Shown piece by piece: positions 54,478 to 61,380 of a DNA stretch of 61,380 bases. Position 1 is the stretch's first letter. Each line of letters begins with the position of its first letter. The notes beneath the pieces were generated by a model. It saw nothing but the letters and a program-made list of their open reading frames with translations. It did no database searches and was not told the DNA's origin. This stretch comes from Agathobacter sp. (GTDB lineage Bacteria; Bacillota; Clostridia; Lachnospirales; Lachnospiraceae), in the NCBI GenBank assembly GCA_017409825.1, contig JAFQRZ010000026.1, positions 1 to 61,380 on the forward strand. Reading direction: 5' to 3'. Both the position numbers and the translations under genes were made by a program.

Positions 54478-54942
54478 ATGTTAGAATTATTAGGAAGCAT
54501 TAATTGGTTCGTTGTTTTGTGGTTGGTAGTTGTTGTAGTATTTTTAGCGATTGAGCTTTCAACCGTTACATTGACATCGATTTGGTTTGCAGCAGGCGGA
54601 CTTATCGCATTGTTTGTAGCGATGGCGGGCGGAAACTTTATGTTCCAGATGATTGCATTTTTGATTGCGGCATTTGGTATGTTTTTCGCGACGAAGCCTT
54701 GGGCAGATAAAGTAATCAATGCAAAGAAGACCAGTACCAATGCAGACAGAGCCATTGGCGAGGAGGTACGTGTATTAGAGCGTATCAGTAATTTAGATCA
54801 GACCGGTAGAGTGGTGGTTCATGGACAGGAATGGACAGCACGTACCGAAGATGATAAAATGATTATTGAACAGGGAGAACTTGTTCGCATTCTTCGCATC
54901 AGCGGAGTAAAGGTAATTGTAGAAAGGGTAAAGGAGGATTAA
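54478..54942 (+). CDS. NfeD family membrane protein
   Basis: This 154-aa protein has three or four hydrophobic segments (about 12-35, 38-54, 58-75) and a C-terminal OB fold (IGEEVRVLERISNLDQTGRVVVHGQEWTAR). This is the short NfeD1b form that pairs with SPFH proteins. The SPFH gene starts 3 nt after the stop. The pair is thought to organise membrane microdomains. Confidence 0.9.
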   Translation: MLELLGSINWFVVLWLVVVVVFLAIELSTVTLTSIWFAAGGLIALFVAMAGGNFMFQMIAFLIAAFGMFFATKPWADKVINAKKTSTNADRAIGEEVRVLERISNLDQTGRVVVHGQEWTARTEDDKMIIEQGELVRILRISGVKVIVERVKED

Positions 54943-54945
54943 GTT

Positions 54946-55878
54946 ATGCCATTTTTAATTGGAACAGTTATCGTTATTCTCATCATCGCACTTCTTATCG
55001 GAGTGAATTGTATCAAAATCGTACCACAGGCGAATGCGTACGTAGTAGAACGTCTTGGTGCATACCTTTCCACATGGTCAGTAGGTGTTCACTTTAAAAC
55101 ACCATTTATCGACCGTGTAGCAAAGAGAGTTCTTTTGAAAGAACAGGTAGTGGATTTCCCACCTCAGCCAGTTATTACAAAAGACAACGTAACCATGCAG
55201 ATTGACACAGTAGTATATTTCCAGATTACAGACCCTAAGCTTTATGCTTATGGTGTTGAAAATCCAATCATGGCGATTGAAAATTTAACAGCGACTACAC
55301 TTCGTAACGTAATCGGTGATTTGGAATTAGACGAAACACTTACATCTCGTGAAACCATCAACACAAAGATGCGTGCTACTCTTGACGTAGCAACTGACCC
55401 ATGGGGTATCAAAATCAACCGTGTAGAATTAAAGAACATCATGCCTCCAAAAGCAATTCAGGATGCAATGGAAAAACAGATGAAGGCAGAACGTGAACGT
55501 CGTGAAGCTATCTTACGTGCAGAAGGTGAAAAGAAATCTACTGTCCTTGTTGCAGAAGGTAACAAAGAAGCAGCTATCCTTGATGCAGAAGCTGAAAAAG
55601 CTGCAGCTATCCTTCGCGCAGAAGCGAAACGTGAAGCTACTATCAAAGAAGCAGAAGGTCAGGCAGAAGCTATTCTTCGCATCCAGCAGGCGAATGCAGA
55701 TGGTCTTAAGATGTTAAAAGAAGCAGCTCCAGATGCAGGCGTTCTTCAGTTAAAGAGCTTAGAAGCATTTGCAAAAGCAGCAGATGGCAAGGCTACAAAG
55801 ATTATCATTCCTTCCGAAATTCAGGGAATTGCTGGTCTTACAAAGTCAATCGCAGAAGTTGCAACCGAGCAGAAATAA
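54946..55878 (+). CDS. SPFH/Band 7 (slipin/HflK-type) membrane protein
   Basis: This 310-aa protein has an N-terminal transmembrane helix (residues 3-24), an SPFH domain (VPQANAYVVERLGAYLSTWSVG, VTMQIDTVVYFQITDPKLYAYGVENP, LRNVIGDLELDETLTSRE) and a long Ala/Glu/Arg-rich helix (about 180-260) that oligomerises. It is the bacterial stomatin-like type encoded with NfeD. It probably assembles membrane-bound rings that act in membrane quality control. A terminator follows. Confidence 0.92.
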   Translation: MPFLIGTVIVILIIALLIGVNCIKIVPQANAYVVERLGAYLSTWSVGVHFKTPFIDRVAKRVLLKEQVVDFPPQPVITKDNVTMQIDTVVYFQITDPKLYAYGVENPIMAIENLTATTLRNVIGDLELDETLTSRETINTKMRATLDVATDPWGIKINRVELKNIMPPKAIQDAMEKQMKAERERREAILRAEGEKKSTVLVAEGNKEAAILDAEAEKAAAILRAEAKREATIKEAEGQAEAILRIQQANADGLKMLKEAAPDAGVLQLKSLEAFAKAADGKATKIIIPSEIQGIAGLTKSIAEVATEQK

Positions 55879-55900
55879 TAGATATAGTACTTGAAGCTAG

Positions 55901-55936
55901 AGGGCTACCCAAGATGTGGGCGGCCCTTTTTCTTTT
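55901..55936 (+). terminator. Terminator after the SPFH gene
   Basis: AGGGC..CCCA and TGGG..GCCCT arms with a small internal mismatch and AAGATG loop are followed by TTTTTCTTTTT. Confidence 0.8.
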
Positions 55937-56015
55937 TATCGAAAAAGCTTTATTTAATCGCTGAAAAATGGTATACTTACAAATACCTATAAGGATTTTT
56001 AGATGAGGGATTATA

Positions 56016-58064
56016 ATGAATAATAAGATAAAATTTAAAGGAAGATTGGGCGTGTTTTTTAACTGGCCAATTATTATAGCAATAGTATTAGCTTTATTAA
56101 ATGTAGGCGTGTATGTGTGTGATATAAAGAGTGGTGTTTTTGTATCCATTTTTATCGTTATATATGCGGTTTCTACGGCGATTGTGTATGCAATTAATAC
56201 GAAGTACATAGCGAGAGAAGTTGTAGGCTTTGCGACCCAATATTCTACCGTGCAGAAGAAGCTTTTGAACGAGTTTGAGATTCCGTATGTGCTTTTGGAC
56301 AGTGCTGGGAAAGTGATGTGGCTCAATGAGAAATTCGGAGAGATTACTGGTGTAGATAAGAGATATCACAAATCCATCACCTCTTTATTCCCAACCATTA
56401 CCAAGGAATTTTTACAGAAAAATACCAAGGCGACCGAAATTGAAGCATCTTATGGGGAAAAAGATTATCGTGTTGCAGTTCATCGCGTGACCTTTGAATC
56501 CATGATGGAAGAAAAGGTAAACTTTGACGTGGATGCTGAAAACGAGTACATGATTGCGCTCTATTTCTTTGATGAAACTGAGTTGAATGAGTACAAGCTT
56601 GCGAATATTGAACAGAAGCAGGTGGCTGCACTCGTATATATCGACAACTATGATGAAGCATTAGAAAGCATCGAAGACGTAAAACGTTCGCTTTTGACTG
56701 CGTTAATCGACCGTAAAGTAAGTCAGTATTTCACCAATGTAGATGGTTTGGTTCGTAAGATTGAAAAGGATAAATATTTCGTCGTATTTAAGTATAAATA
56801 TTTACATCAGTTAGAAGAAGATAAGTTTAGCATCTTAGAGGATGTTAAGACAGTTAAAGTTGGTAACGAAATGGCAGTTACGTTAAGTATCGGTGTTGGT
56901 CTTAAAGGTGATAATTACAATGAGAACTATACGTATGCACGTTCTGCGATTGACTTAGCATTAGGTCGAGGTGGTGACCAGGCGGTTGTTAAGGTAAAAG
57001 GACTTATCCATTACTATGGAGGAAAGACCGAGCAGGTAGAACGTAATACACGAGTAAAGGCCAGAGTAAAAGCATTGGCACTTCGTGAAATCATGGAAGG
57101 CCGTGAAAACGTGATTATCATGGGTCACAGTATTTCGGATGTGGATTCCATTGGTGCAGGTATCGGTATTTACTGTGCAGCGAAGGTGCTTGGCAAGAAG
57201 GCTCAGATTGTTGTAAATGACCCGACGAGCTCCGTACGACCTTTGATGGAATGTTTCAGTGTAGAAAACGGATATCCAGAGGATATGTTTATTGATAGTC
57301 AGGTTGCAATTGAAATGACAAGCCGAAATACCTTGGTTATGGTAGTGGATACCAACAAGCCAAGCTATACAGAATGTCCAGAACTTTTACGTAAGACAGA
57401 TTATATTTGTGTATTTGACCATCATAGACAAGGTAGTGAAATTATCGAAAATCCAGTGTTGTCTTATATTGAGCCTTATGCTTCGAGTGCCTGTGAAATG
57501 GTTGCAGAGGTATTGCAGTACTTCCAGGAAGGCTTCAAATTGGAAGCAAGAGAAGCGGATTGTATCTATGCTGGTATTTTGATTGATACCAATAACTTTA
57601 TGACGAAAACGGGTGTAAGAACCTTTGAAGCAGCGGCATATCTGCGTCGTTCTGGTGCGGAAGTTACGCGTGTTCGTAAGATGATTCGTAACGATATGGC
57701 TGCTTACAAAGCTCGTGCAGAAGCAGTTCGCTCGGCAGAAGTATACCGCAATGCGTTTGCGATTTCGGTTTGTCCTGCAGAGGATTTACAGAGTCCAACC
57801 ATCGTAGGTGCACAGGCGGCAAATGAATTATTGAATGTAATAGGAATTAAAGCATCCTTTGTTTTGACCCAGTATAATAACAAGATTTTTGTGAGTGCGC
57901 GTTCGATTGACGAGATTAACGTGCAGATTATAATGGAACGTCTCGGTGGTGGCGGACACCTGAATGTTGCAGGTGCTCAGCTTACGGATTGTTCGATGGA
58001 AGAGGCAAAACGTATTATCAAGGACACATTAGAAGAGATGCTTAGAGAAGGAGATATCGAATAA
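56016..58064 (+). CDS. gdpP: Cyclic-di-AMP phosphodiesterase GdpP-type (DHH/DHHA1)
   Basis: This 682-aa protein has two N-terminal transmembrane helices (13-34 and 39-61), a PAS-like domain (about 85-150), a degenerate GGDEF domain (about 175-310; LGRGGDQAVVK in place of GGDEF), and a DHH-DHHA1 phosphodiesterase. Metal-site motifs are H371-x-x-x-D375-x-D377, D468-H-H and G-G-G-G-H648. It hydrolyses c-di-AMP to pApA, controlling potassium and osmotic balance. The rplI ATG follows the stop directly and dnaB is next, matching Bacillus order. Confidence 0.95.
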   Translation: MNNKIKFKGRLGVFFNWPIIIAIVLALLNVGVYVCDIKSGVFVSIFIVIYAVSTAIVYAINTKYIAREVVGFATQYSTVQKKLLNEFEIPYVLLDSAGKVMWLNEKFGEITGVDKRYHKSITSLFPTITKEFLQKNTKATEIEASYGEKDYRVAVHRVTFESMMEEKVNFDVDAENEYMIALYFFDETELNEYKLANIEQKQVAALVYIDNYDEALESIEDVKRSLLTALIDRKVSQYFTNVDGLVRKIEKDKYFVVFKYKYLHQLEEDKFSILEDVKTVKVGNEMAVTLSIGVGLKGDNYNENYTYARSAIDLALGRGGDQAVVKVKGLIHYYGGKTEQVERNTRVKARVKALALREIMEGRENVIIMGHSISDVDSIGAGIGIYCAAKVLGKKAQIVVNDPTSSVRPLMECFSVENGYPEDMFIDSQVAIEMTSRNTLVMVVDTNKPSYTECPELLRKTDYICVFDHHRQGSEIIENPVLSYIEPYASSACEMVAEVLQYFQEGFKLEAREADCIYAGILIDTNNFMTKTGVRTFEAAAYLRRSGAEVTRVRKMIRNDMAAYKARAEAVRSAEVYRNAFAISVCPAEDLQSPTIVGAQAANELLNVIGIKASFVLTQYNNKIFVSARSIDEINVQIIMERLGGGGHLNVAGAQLTDCSMEEAKRIIKDTLEEMLREGDIE

Positions 58065-58517
58065 ATGAAAGTTATTTTATTAGAAGATGTAAAGGCACAG
58101 GGCAAGAAAGGTGAAATCGTGGAAGTAAGCGATGCCTATGGTCGTAACGTGCTGATTGCAAAGAAGCTTGGGGTGGAGGCGACACCAAAGGCATTAAATG
58201 ATTTGAAGCTTCAGAAAAAGCATGAAGCAAAGGTTGCGCAGGAACAGTATGAAGCAGCAGTAGAGCTTGGCAAAGAAGTAGAGACCAAAAAGGTTGTAAT
58301 TAAAGTGAAATGTGGAGATGGCGGACGTTTATTTGGAACTGTTTCTACCAAAGAAATTGCGGCTGCTGCAAAAGAGCAGATTAACTTAGAATTGGACAAA
58401 AAGAAAATGCAGTTGACAGACCCTATCAAAGCATTGGGTACTTATGAGATTCCAGTAAAACTTCACCAGAAGGTTACTACGAAGTTGACCGTACAGGTGG
58501 TAGAAGGAGAAGAGTAG
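58065..58517 (+). CDS. rplI: 50S ribosomal protein L9
   Basis: This 150-aa protein has the N-terminal L9 signature (MKVILLEDVKAQGKKGEIVEVSDAYGRN), a long connecting helix, and a C-terminal domain with GRLFGTVSTKEI. The ATG is directly behind the gdpP stop. The gdpP-rplI-dnaB order is conserved. Confidence 0.96.
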   Translation: MKVILLEDVKAQGKKGEIVEVSDAYGRNVLIAKKLGVEATPKALNDLKLQKKHEAKVAQEQYEAAVELGKEVETKKVVIKVKCGDGGRLFGTVSTKEIAAAAKEQINLELDKKKMQLTDPIKALGTYEIPVKLHQKVTTKLTVQVVEGEE

Positions 58518-58529
58518 GAGGAAATTCCT

Positions 58530-59858
58530 TTGGAAGAGGCAATTATCAAACGAATTATGCCAAACAGTCTAGAGGCGGAGCAGTCGGTTATCGGTTCTAT
58601 GATTATGGACCGAGATGCAATTGTGACTGCAACGGAAATGCTTCACAAGGATGATTTTTATCACCAGCAGTACGGAATCCTCTTTGAGGCCATGAGTGAG
58701 CTTTTCACAGCAAATCAGCCAGTAGACTTGGTTACTTTACAAAATAAATTAAAAGAAAAAGACGTTCCAAATGAGATTTCCAGCTTGGAGTTTGTGCGTG
58801 ATTTATTAAACGCAGTTCCAACCTCAGCAAATATCAAATATTATGCAAATATCGTTAGTGATCTTGCAATCAAACGAAGATTGATTCGTGTGATGGAGGA
58901 TATCGAAAACGAATGTTATGCTGGAAAAGAATCCTTGGAAAGTGTGTTAGACAAGACCGAAAAGGATGTTTTTAAACTGTTAAACAGCCGTTCCGGCGAG
59001 GACTTTGTTCCAATTCGACAGGTTGTTATGAATGCCTTGGAAAAAATCGAAAAGGCTTCAAAACAATCCGGTACAGTTACAGGTATTCCGACAGGATTTA
59101 TCGATTTGGATTATAGAACGGCGGGACTTCAGCCATCGGATTTAATCTTGGTAGCCGCTCGTCCATCTATGGGTAAAACAGCGTTTGTCCTTAATATTGC
59201 GCAGTATGTGGCATTCCACGAGGCAAAGAGTGTAGCGATTTTCTCACTCGAAATGTCGAAGGAACAGCTCGTTAACCGTCTGTTCTCCCTAGAATCCAGA
59301 GTAGATGCACAGGCTCTCCGTACCGGTAATCTTTCCGATGCCGATTGGGAGAAACTGGTAGAAGGCGCTGGAATTATCGGCGATTCGAAGCTCATCATCG
59401 ACGATACTCCAGGTATCAGCATCAATGAATTACGTAGCAAATGTCGTAAATATAAATTGGAACATGGTTTGGATATCATTATCATCGACTACTTGCAGTT
59501 GATGACGGGTTCTGGACGAACAGAATCCCGTCAGCAGGAAATTTCCGATATCTCGCGTTCGCTTAAAGCACTTGCCAGAGAGCTGAGTGTGCCAGTTGTG
59601 GCTCTTTCCCAGCTTTCGCGTGCAGTAGAACAGAGACCTGACCATAGACCGATGATGTCTGACCTTCGTGAATCCGGAGCCATCGAACAGGATGCCGACG
59701 TTGTAATGTTTATCTACCGTGATGATTATTACAATAAGGATACCGAGCTTAAGGGTATTTCTGAAATCATTATCGCAAAACAACGTAACGGCCCTATCGG
59801 AACTGTAAACCTCGCATGGTTGCCAGAGTATACGAAGTTCGCAAATTTAGAACATTAA
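58530..59858 (+). CDS. dnaB: Replicative DNA helicase DnaB (DnaC in Bacillus naming)
   Basis: This 442-aa hexameric helicase has an N-terminal primase-interacting domain (PNSLEAEQSVIGSM, DFYHQQYGILFEAM) and a RecA-like domain with Walker A ARPSMGKTA, then SLEMSKEQLVNR, IIIIDYLQLM, and SQLSRAVEQRPDHRP with DLRESGAIEQDADVV. The start is TTG at 58530 with TAGGAGGAAA 8 nt upstream. The last 8 codons are part of the left arm of a large palindrome (see 59836-59985). Confidence 0.96.
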   Translation: MEEAIIKRIMPNSLEAEQSVIGSMIMDRDAIVTATEMLHKDDFYHQQYGILFEAMSELFTANQPVDLVTLQNKLKEKDVPNEISSLEFVRDLLNAVPTSANIKYYANIVSDLAIKRRLIRVMEDIENECYAGKESLESVLDKTEKDVFKLLNSRSGEDFVPIRQVVMNALEKIEKASKQSGTVTGIPTGFIDLDYRTAGLQPSDLILVAARPSMGKTAFVLNIAQYVAFHEAKSVAIFSLEMSKEQLVNRLFSLESRVDAQALRTGNLSDADWEKLVEGAGIIGDSKLIIDDTPGISINELRSKCRKYKLEHGLDIIIIDYLQLMTGSGRTESRQQEISDISRSLKALARELSVPVVALSQLSRAVEQRPDHRPMMSDLRESGAIEQDADVVMFIYRDDYYNKDTELKGISEIIIAKQRNGPIGTVNLAWLPEYTKFANLEH

Positions 59859-59985
59859 GAGAGTATATAAGAAACCCCAGCCCCATACTATTGCATTTAT
59901 TAACTGTTCTTCGCAAGGTTAATAAATGCGATAGTATGGGGCTGGGGTTTTCAGTTATACTGAGAAAGTTCCAAATTTGCGAACT
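59836..59985. repeat. Large palindrome including the 3' end of dnaB
   Basis: The inner arms (59872-59904 and 59918-59950) are 33 nt each, match except for one T-G wobble, and enclose a 13-nt loop. The base pairs as AAACCCCAGCCCC with its complement and the top is AT-rich. Outside this, AGTTCGCAAATTT (59836-59848, inside the last dnaB codons) and its exact reverse complement (59973-59985) are separated from the inner stem by about 22 nt on each side. Those spacers are partly complementary (GAAC, TATA). The whole is about 150 bp. It probably terminates dnaB transcription, yet is far longer than needed. Confidence 0.85.
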
Positions 59986-60133
59986 ATATATTCTGGCTAT
60001 GATGTTTACGGTTTTAGATAGATGAAAGGGATGAGAGTCGAATTATGAGAGAATAAGACGAACGATTTTATTTGAATGTATATGGGACAATCTCTATAAT
60101 TAATTTAGAGTTTAAGGATAAGGAGGAATATGT

Positions 60134-60757
60134 GTGGAGAAAATACGTTACATGATTTCCGATGCTGCCGATATGGTGCATGTGGAAACACATGTGTTAC
60201 GTTACTGGGAAGAGGAATTAGAGCTCACCATTCCAAGGAATGAGATGGGGCATAGATACTATACACGAGAGAATATCAAGGAGTTTCAGCGAATCAAGGA
60301 TTTGAAGGAGCAGGGATATCAGCTAAAAGCGATTCGTATGATTTTACATAATGGGAAACTAGAAGAGTTGGAGCATGAGGGCACGGATACATGGTATGTG
60401 AATACATTAGATGAGGAAGATAAGGGATTTTCTTCCTCGCAGGAAGTGCCAGCAGAATGTACAGTCGCAAAGCCTAGCATGCGGAAAGAGCCTGCTGCTC
60501 TTTCTCCAGAAGAAAGGATGTGTCAGTTCCGCGAGTTAATGAGTGATATTGTGGGACAAGCCATTGCTCAGAATAATGAGGCGCTCAGTGAAACCATCGG
60601 AAAGGATGTGCAGGAGCGCGTTCTGAAAGAGATGAACTATCTGATGCGGGAACAGGATGAGGCGCAGGAAGAGCGATATCGAAAGCTGGATGCTGCGATT
60701 CGAGGCTCCATTCGCAGACGCCCATTTTTTGCAAAAAAGGAAAAGAAGGAAAAATAA
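60134..60757 (+). CDS. MerR-family transcriptional regulator
   Basis: This 207-aa protein has a MerR winged helix (residues 5-75; MISDAADMVHVETHVLRYWEEELELTI, MGHRYYTRENIKEFQRI, LKEQGYQLKAIRMIL). A variable linker and a second helical part follow (about 135-200; FRELMSDIVGQAIAQNN, EMNYLMREQDEAQEERYRKLDAAIR). The C-terminus is Arg/Lys-rich. It is of the RacA/DNA-organising style as well as regulator style, so a chromosome-anchoring role is possible. The start is GTG at 60134 with AGGAGG 7 nt upstream; the overlapping ATG at 60130 is out of frame. The target is unknown. Confidence 0.82.
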   Translation: MEKIRYMISDAADMVHVETHVLRYWEEELELTIPRNEMGHRYYTRENIKEFQRIKDLKEQGYQLKAIRMILHNGKLEELEHEGTDTWYVNTLDEEDKGFSSSQEVPAECTVAKPSMRKEPAALSPEERMCQFRELMSDIVGQAIAQNNEALSETIGKDVQERVLKEMNYLMREQDEAQEERYRKLDAAIRGSIRRRPFFAKKEKKEK

Positions 60758-60794
60758 AAAAGTCGCTTAGACCGATTTGGTTTAAGCGACTTTT
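60758..60794. terminator. Bidirectional terminator between the MerR gene and ferredoxin
   Basis: Perfect 12-nt arms (60758-60769 and 60783-60794) with a 13-nt loop are flanked by A- and T-runs, serving two convergent genes. Confidence 0.88.
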
Positions 60795-60818
60795 CATGTA
60801 CTTGATTCTCAAAATCAA

Positions 60819-60986
60819 TTATGCGTTGATAGCACCTACTGGACAAGCAGCAGCACAAGTACCGCAATCTACACATGCATCAGCATCAATAACGTACTGT
60901 CCATCACCAGCTGAGATAGCGCCTACTGGACATTCGCCTTCACATGTTCCACAGCTTACACAAGCATCAGAAATTACATATGCCAT
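60819..60986 (-). CDS. 2[4Fe-4S] ferredoxin
   Basis: This 55-aa, acidic clostridial-type ferredoxin has two full cluster motifs: CVSCGTCEGECPVGAI and CVDCGTCAAACPVGAI, related by internal duplication. It carries low-potential electrons, for example for pyruvate:ferredoxin oxidoreductase or hydrogenase. AAGGAGG lies 9 nt before the ATG. A perfect 16-bp palindrome upstream may regulate it. Confidence 0.97.
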   Translation of the reverse strand: MAYVISDACVSCGTCEGECPVGAISAGDGQYVIDADACVDCGTCAAACPVGAINA

Positions 60987-61006
60987 AATTTTGTTCCTCC
61001 TTATAA

Positions 61007-61022
61007 AATAATGATCATTATT
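61007..61022. promoter_or_regulatory. Palindrome upstream of the ferredoxin gene
   Basis: AATAATGATCATTATT is a perfect 16-bp palindrome 20 bp before the ferredoxin ATG. It contains ATAATGAT-type half sites like those of Fur-family operators. Regulation by iron is inferred. Confidence 0.35.
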
Positions 61023-61380
61023 AAGCCGATAGACTTATTGCTATTTTAGTACAAATCGTGGAAAAGTGCAAGCGAATGAAAGGAATTTCTTCAATTCGTA
61101 AAAGTTCCTCTTGTCATAATTCTGGTTTGCCGACGCCTTATATTTAAATTTCGAAATTTATTTTCCTCTGTATTGTGGATGCATTTCCTCACAGTTAAGA
61201 AAAACGCTTTATTTCTAAGAAACACAATTACGGCTCTTATGATTTATTATGTCTTTCAAAAATTTTACAATCTGCGAAAGTATATCCGTGTGGGACAAGA
61301 CACCCTTACAGACTTTTCGTGCATCTCTTAGTACGGCAGATTTATATAATGTCATGTGCATACTCGACTGTTTGACGCAC
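61023..61380. other. Window end without a confirmed gene
   Basis: No convincing gene was found here. On the minus strand a frame open to the window edge ends with TAG near 61218-61220. It reads about 50 codons with internal ATGs (MHMTLYKSAVLRDARKV), without a good ribosome site inside the window or a recognisable family. It may be the 3' end of a leftward gene starting beyond the window. Otherwise the region is AT-rich and featureless to me. Confidence 0.3.

Overview
The window looks like a chromosomal segment of a low-GC Firmicute, most likely a Lachnospiraceae (class Clostridia). This rests on the gene order around the replication origin, the AGGAGG-type ribosome binding sites, and several lineage-type families (DUF3881, DUF4446, DUF975, PSP1/RicT, YaaR). 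No phage, transposase, integrase or CRISPR array was seen. Nearly all genes are core or lineage-core.

Layout. 1-10558 runs leftward: the 5' edge of a 16S rRNA gene, tRNA-Ser, a two-subunit class I fumarase, then gyrA-gyrB-recF-yaaA-dnaN-dnaA. The strand switch at 10559-10877, together with the dnaA-dnaN gap, is the probable bipartite oriC. From 10878 rightward the usual origin-flanking block follows: rpmH-rnpA-yidD-yidC-jag, mnmE-mnmG-rsmG, then (after a leftward hydrolase and a small coiled-coil gene) two perfect parS sites and parA-parB. Next come a DUF4446 gene, a DUF3881 gene with tRNA-Arg directly behind it, and a membrane coiled-coil protein with three near-identical C-terminal repeats. 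24-32 kb is more accessory: a GH2 glycosidase, peptidase T, tRNA-Lys, an SLH-like membrane protein, TrmB, a D,D-carboxypeptidase and a small ArgR-like protein. 32.5-34.1 kb holds an AbiEi/AbiEii-type pair in which the toxin-like subunit appears to lack the nucleotidyltransferase active site. 34-40 kb is a yaaR-holB-ricT-trmN6-rsmI cluster like that of Bacillus, but headed by a guanylate-kinase-like gene, followed by a CapA-family protein. 40-45 kb holds a DUF885 lipoprotein, DegV, an XRE regulator and an esterase. 44.8-46.2 kb is DUF951 and rpsF-ssb-rpsR. 46.3-48.9 kb is a MerR-type operon (membrane and zinc-ribbon MerR, PLDc_N peptide, ABC ATPase, and a permease split by a single-base frameshift). 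49-51.7 kb has a DUF5107/TPR protein and thymidine kinase. 51.7-55.9 kb is an envelope block (DUF975, two-component system, NfeD, SPFH). 56-59.9 kb is gdpP-rplI-dnaB, ending in a very long palindrome. The right end carries a MerR-type regulator and a two-cluster ferredoxin.

Most genes point away from the origin on both sides. The most interesting candidates are the catalytically degenerate AbiE-like pair, the self-contained MerR membrane-sensor/ABC operon with an exact 19-bp-spacer promoter and central dyad, the SPDEIAAL repeat protein, and the roughly 150-bp palindrome that duplicates the end of dnaB in inverted orientation. Family names come from recalled motifs and synteny; no database search was run.
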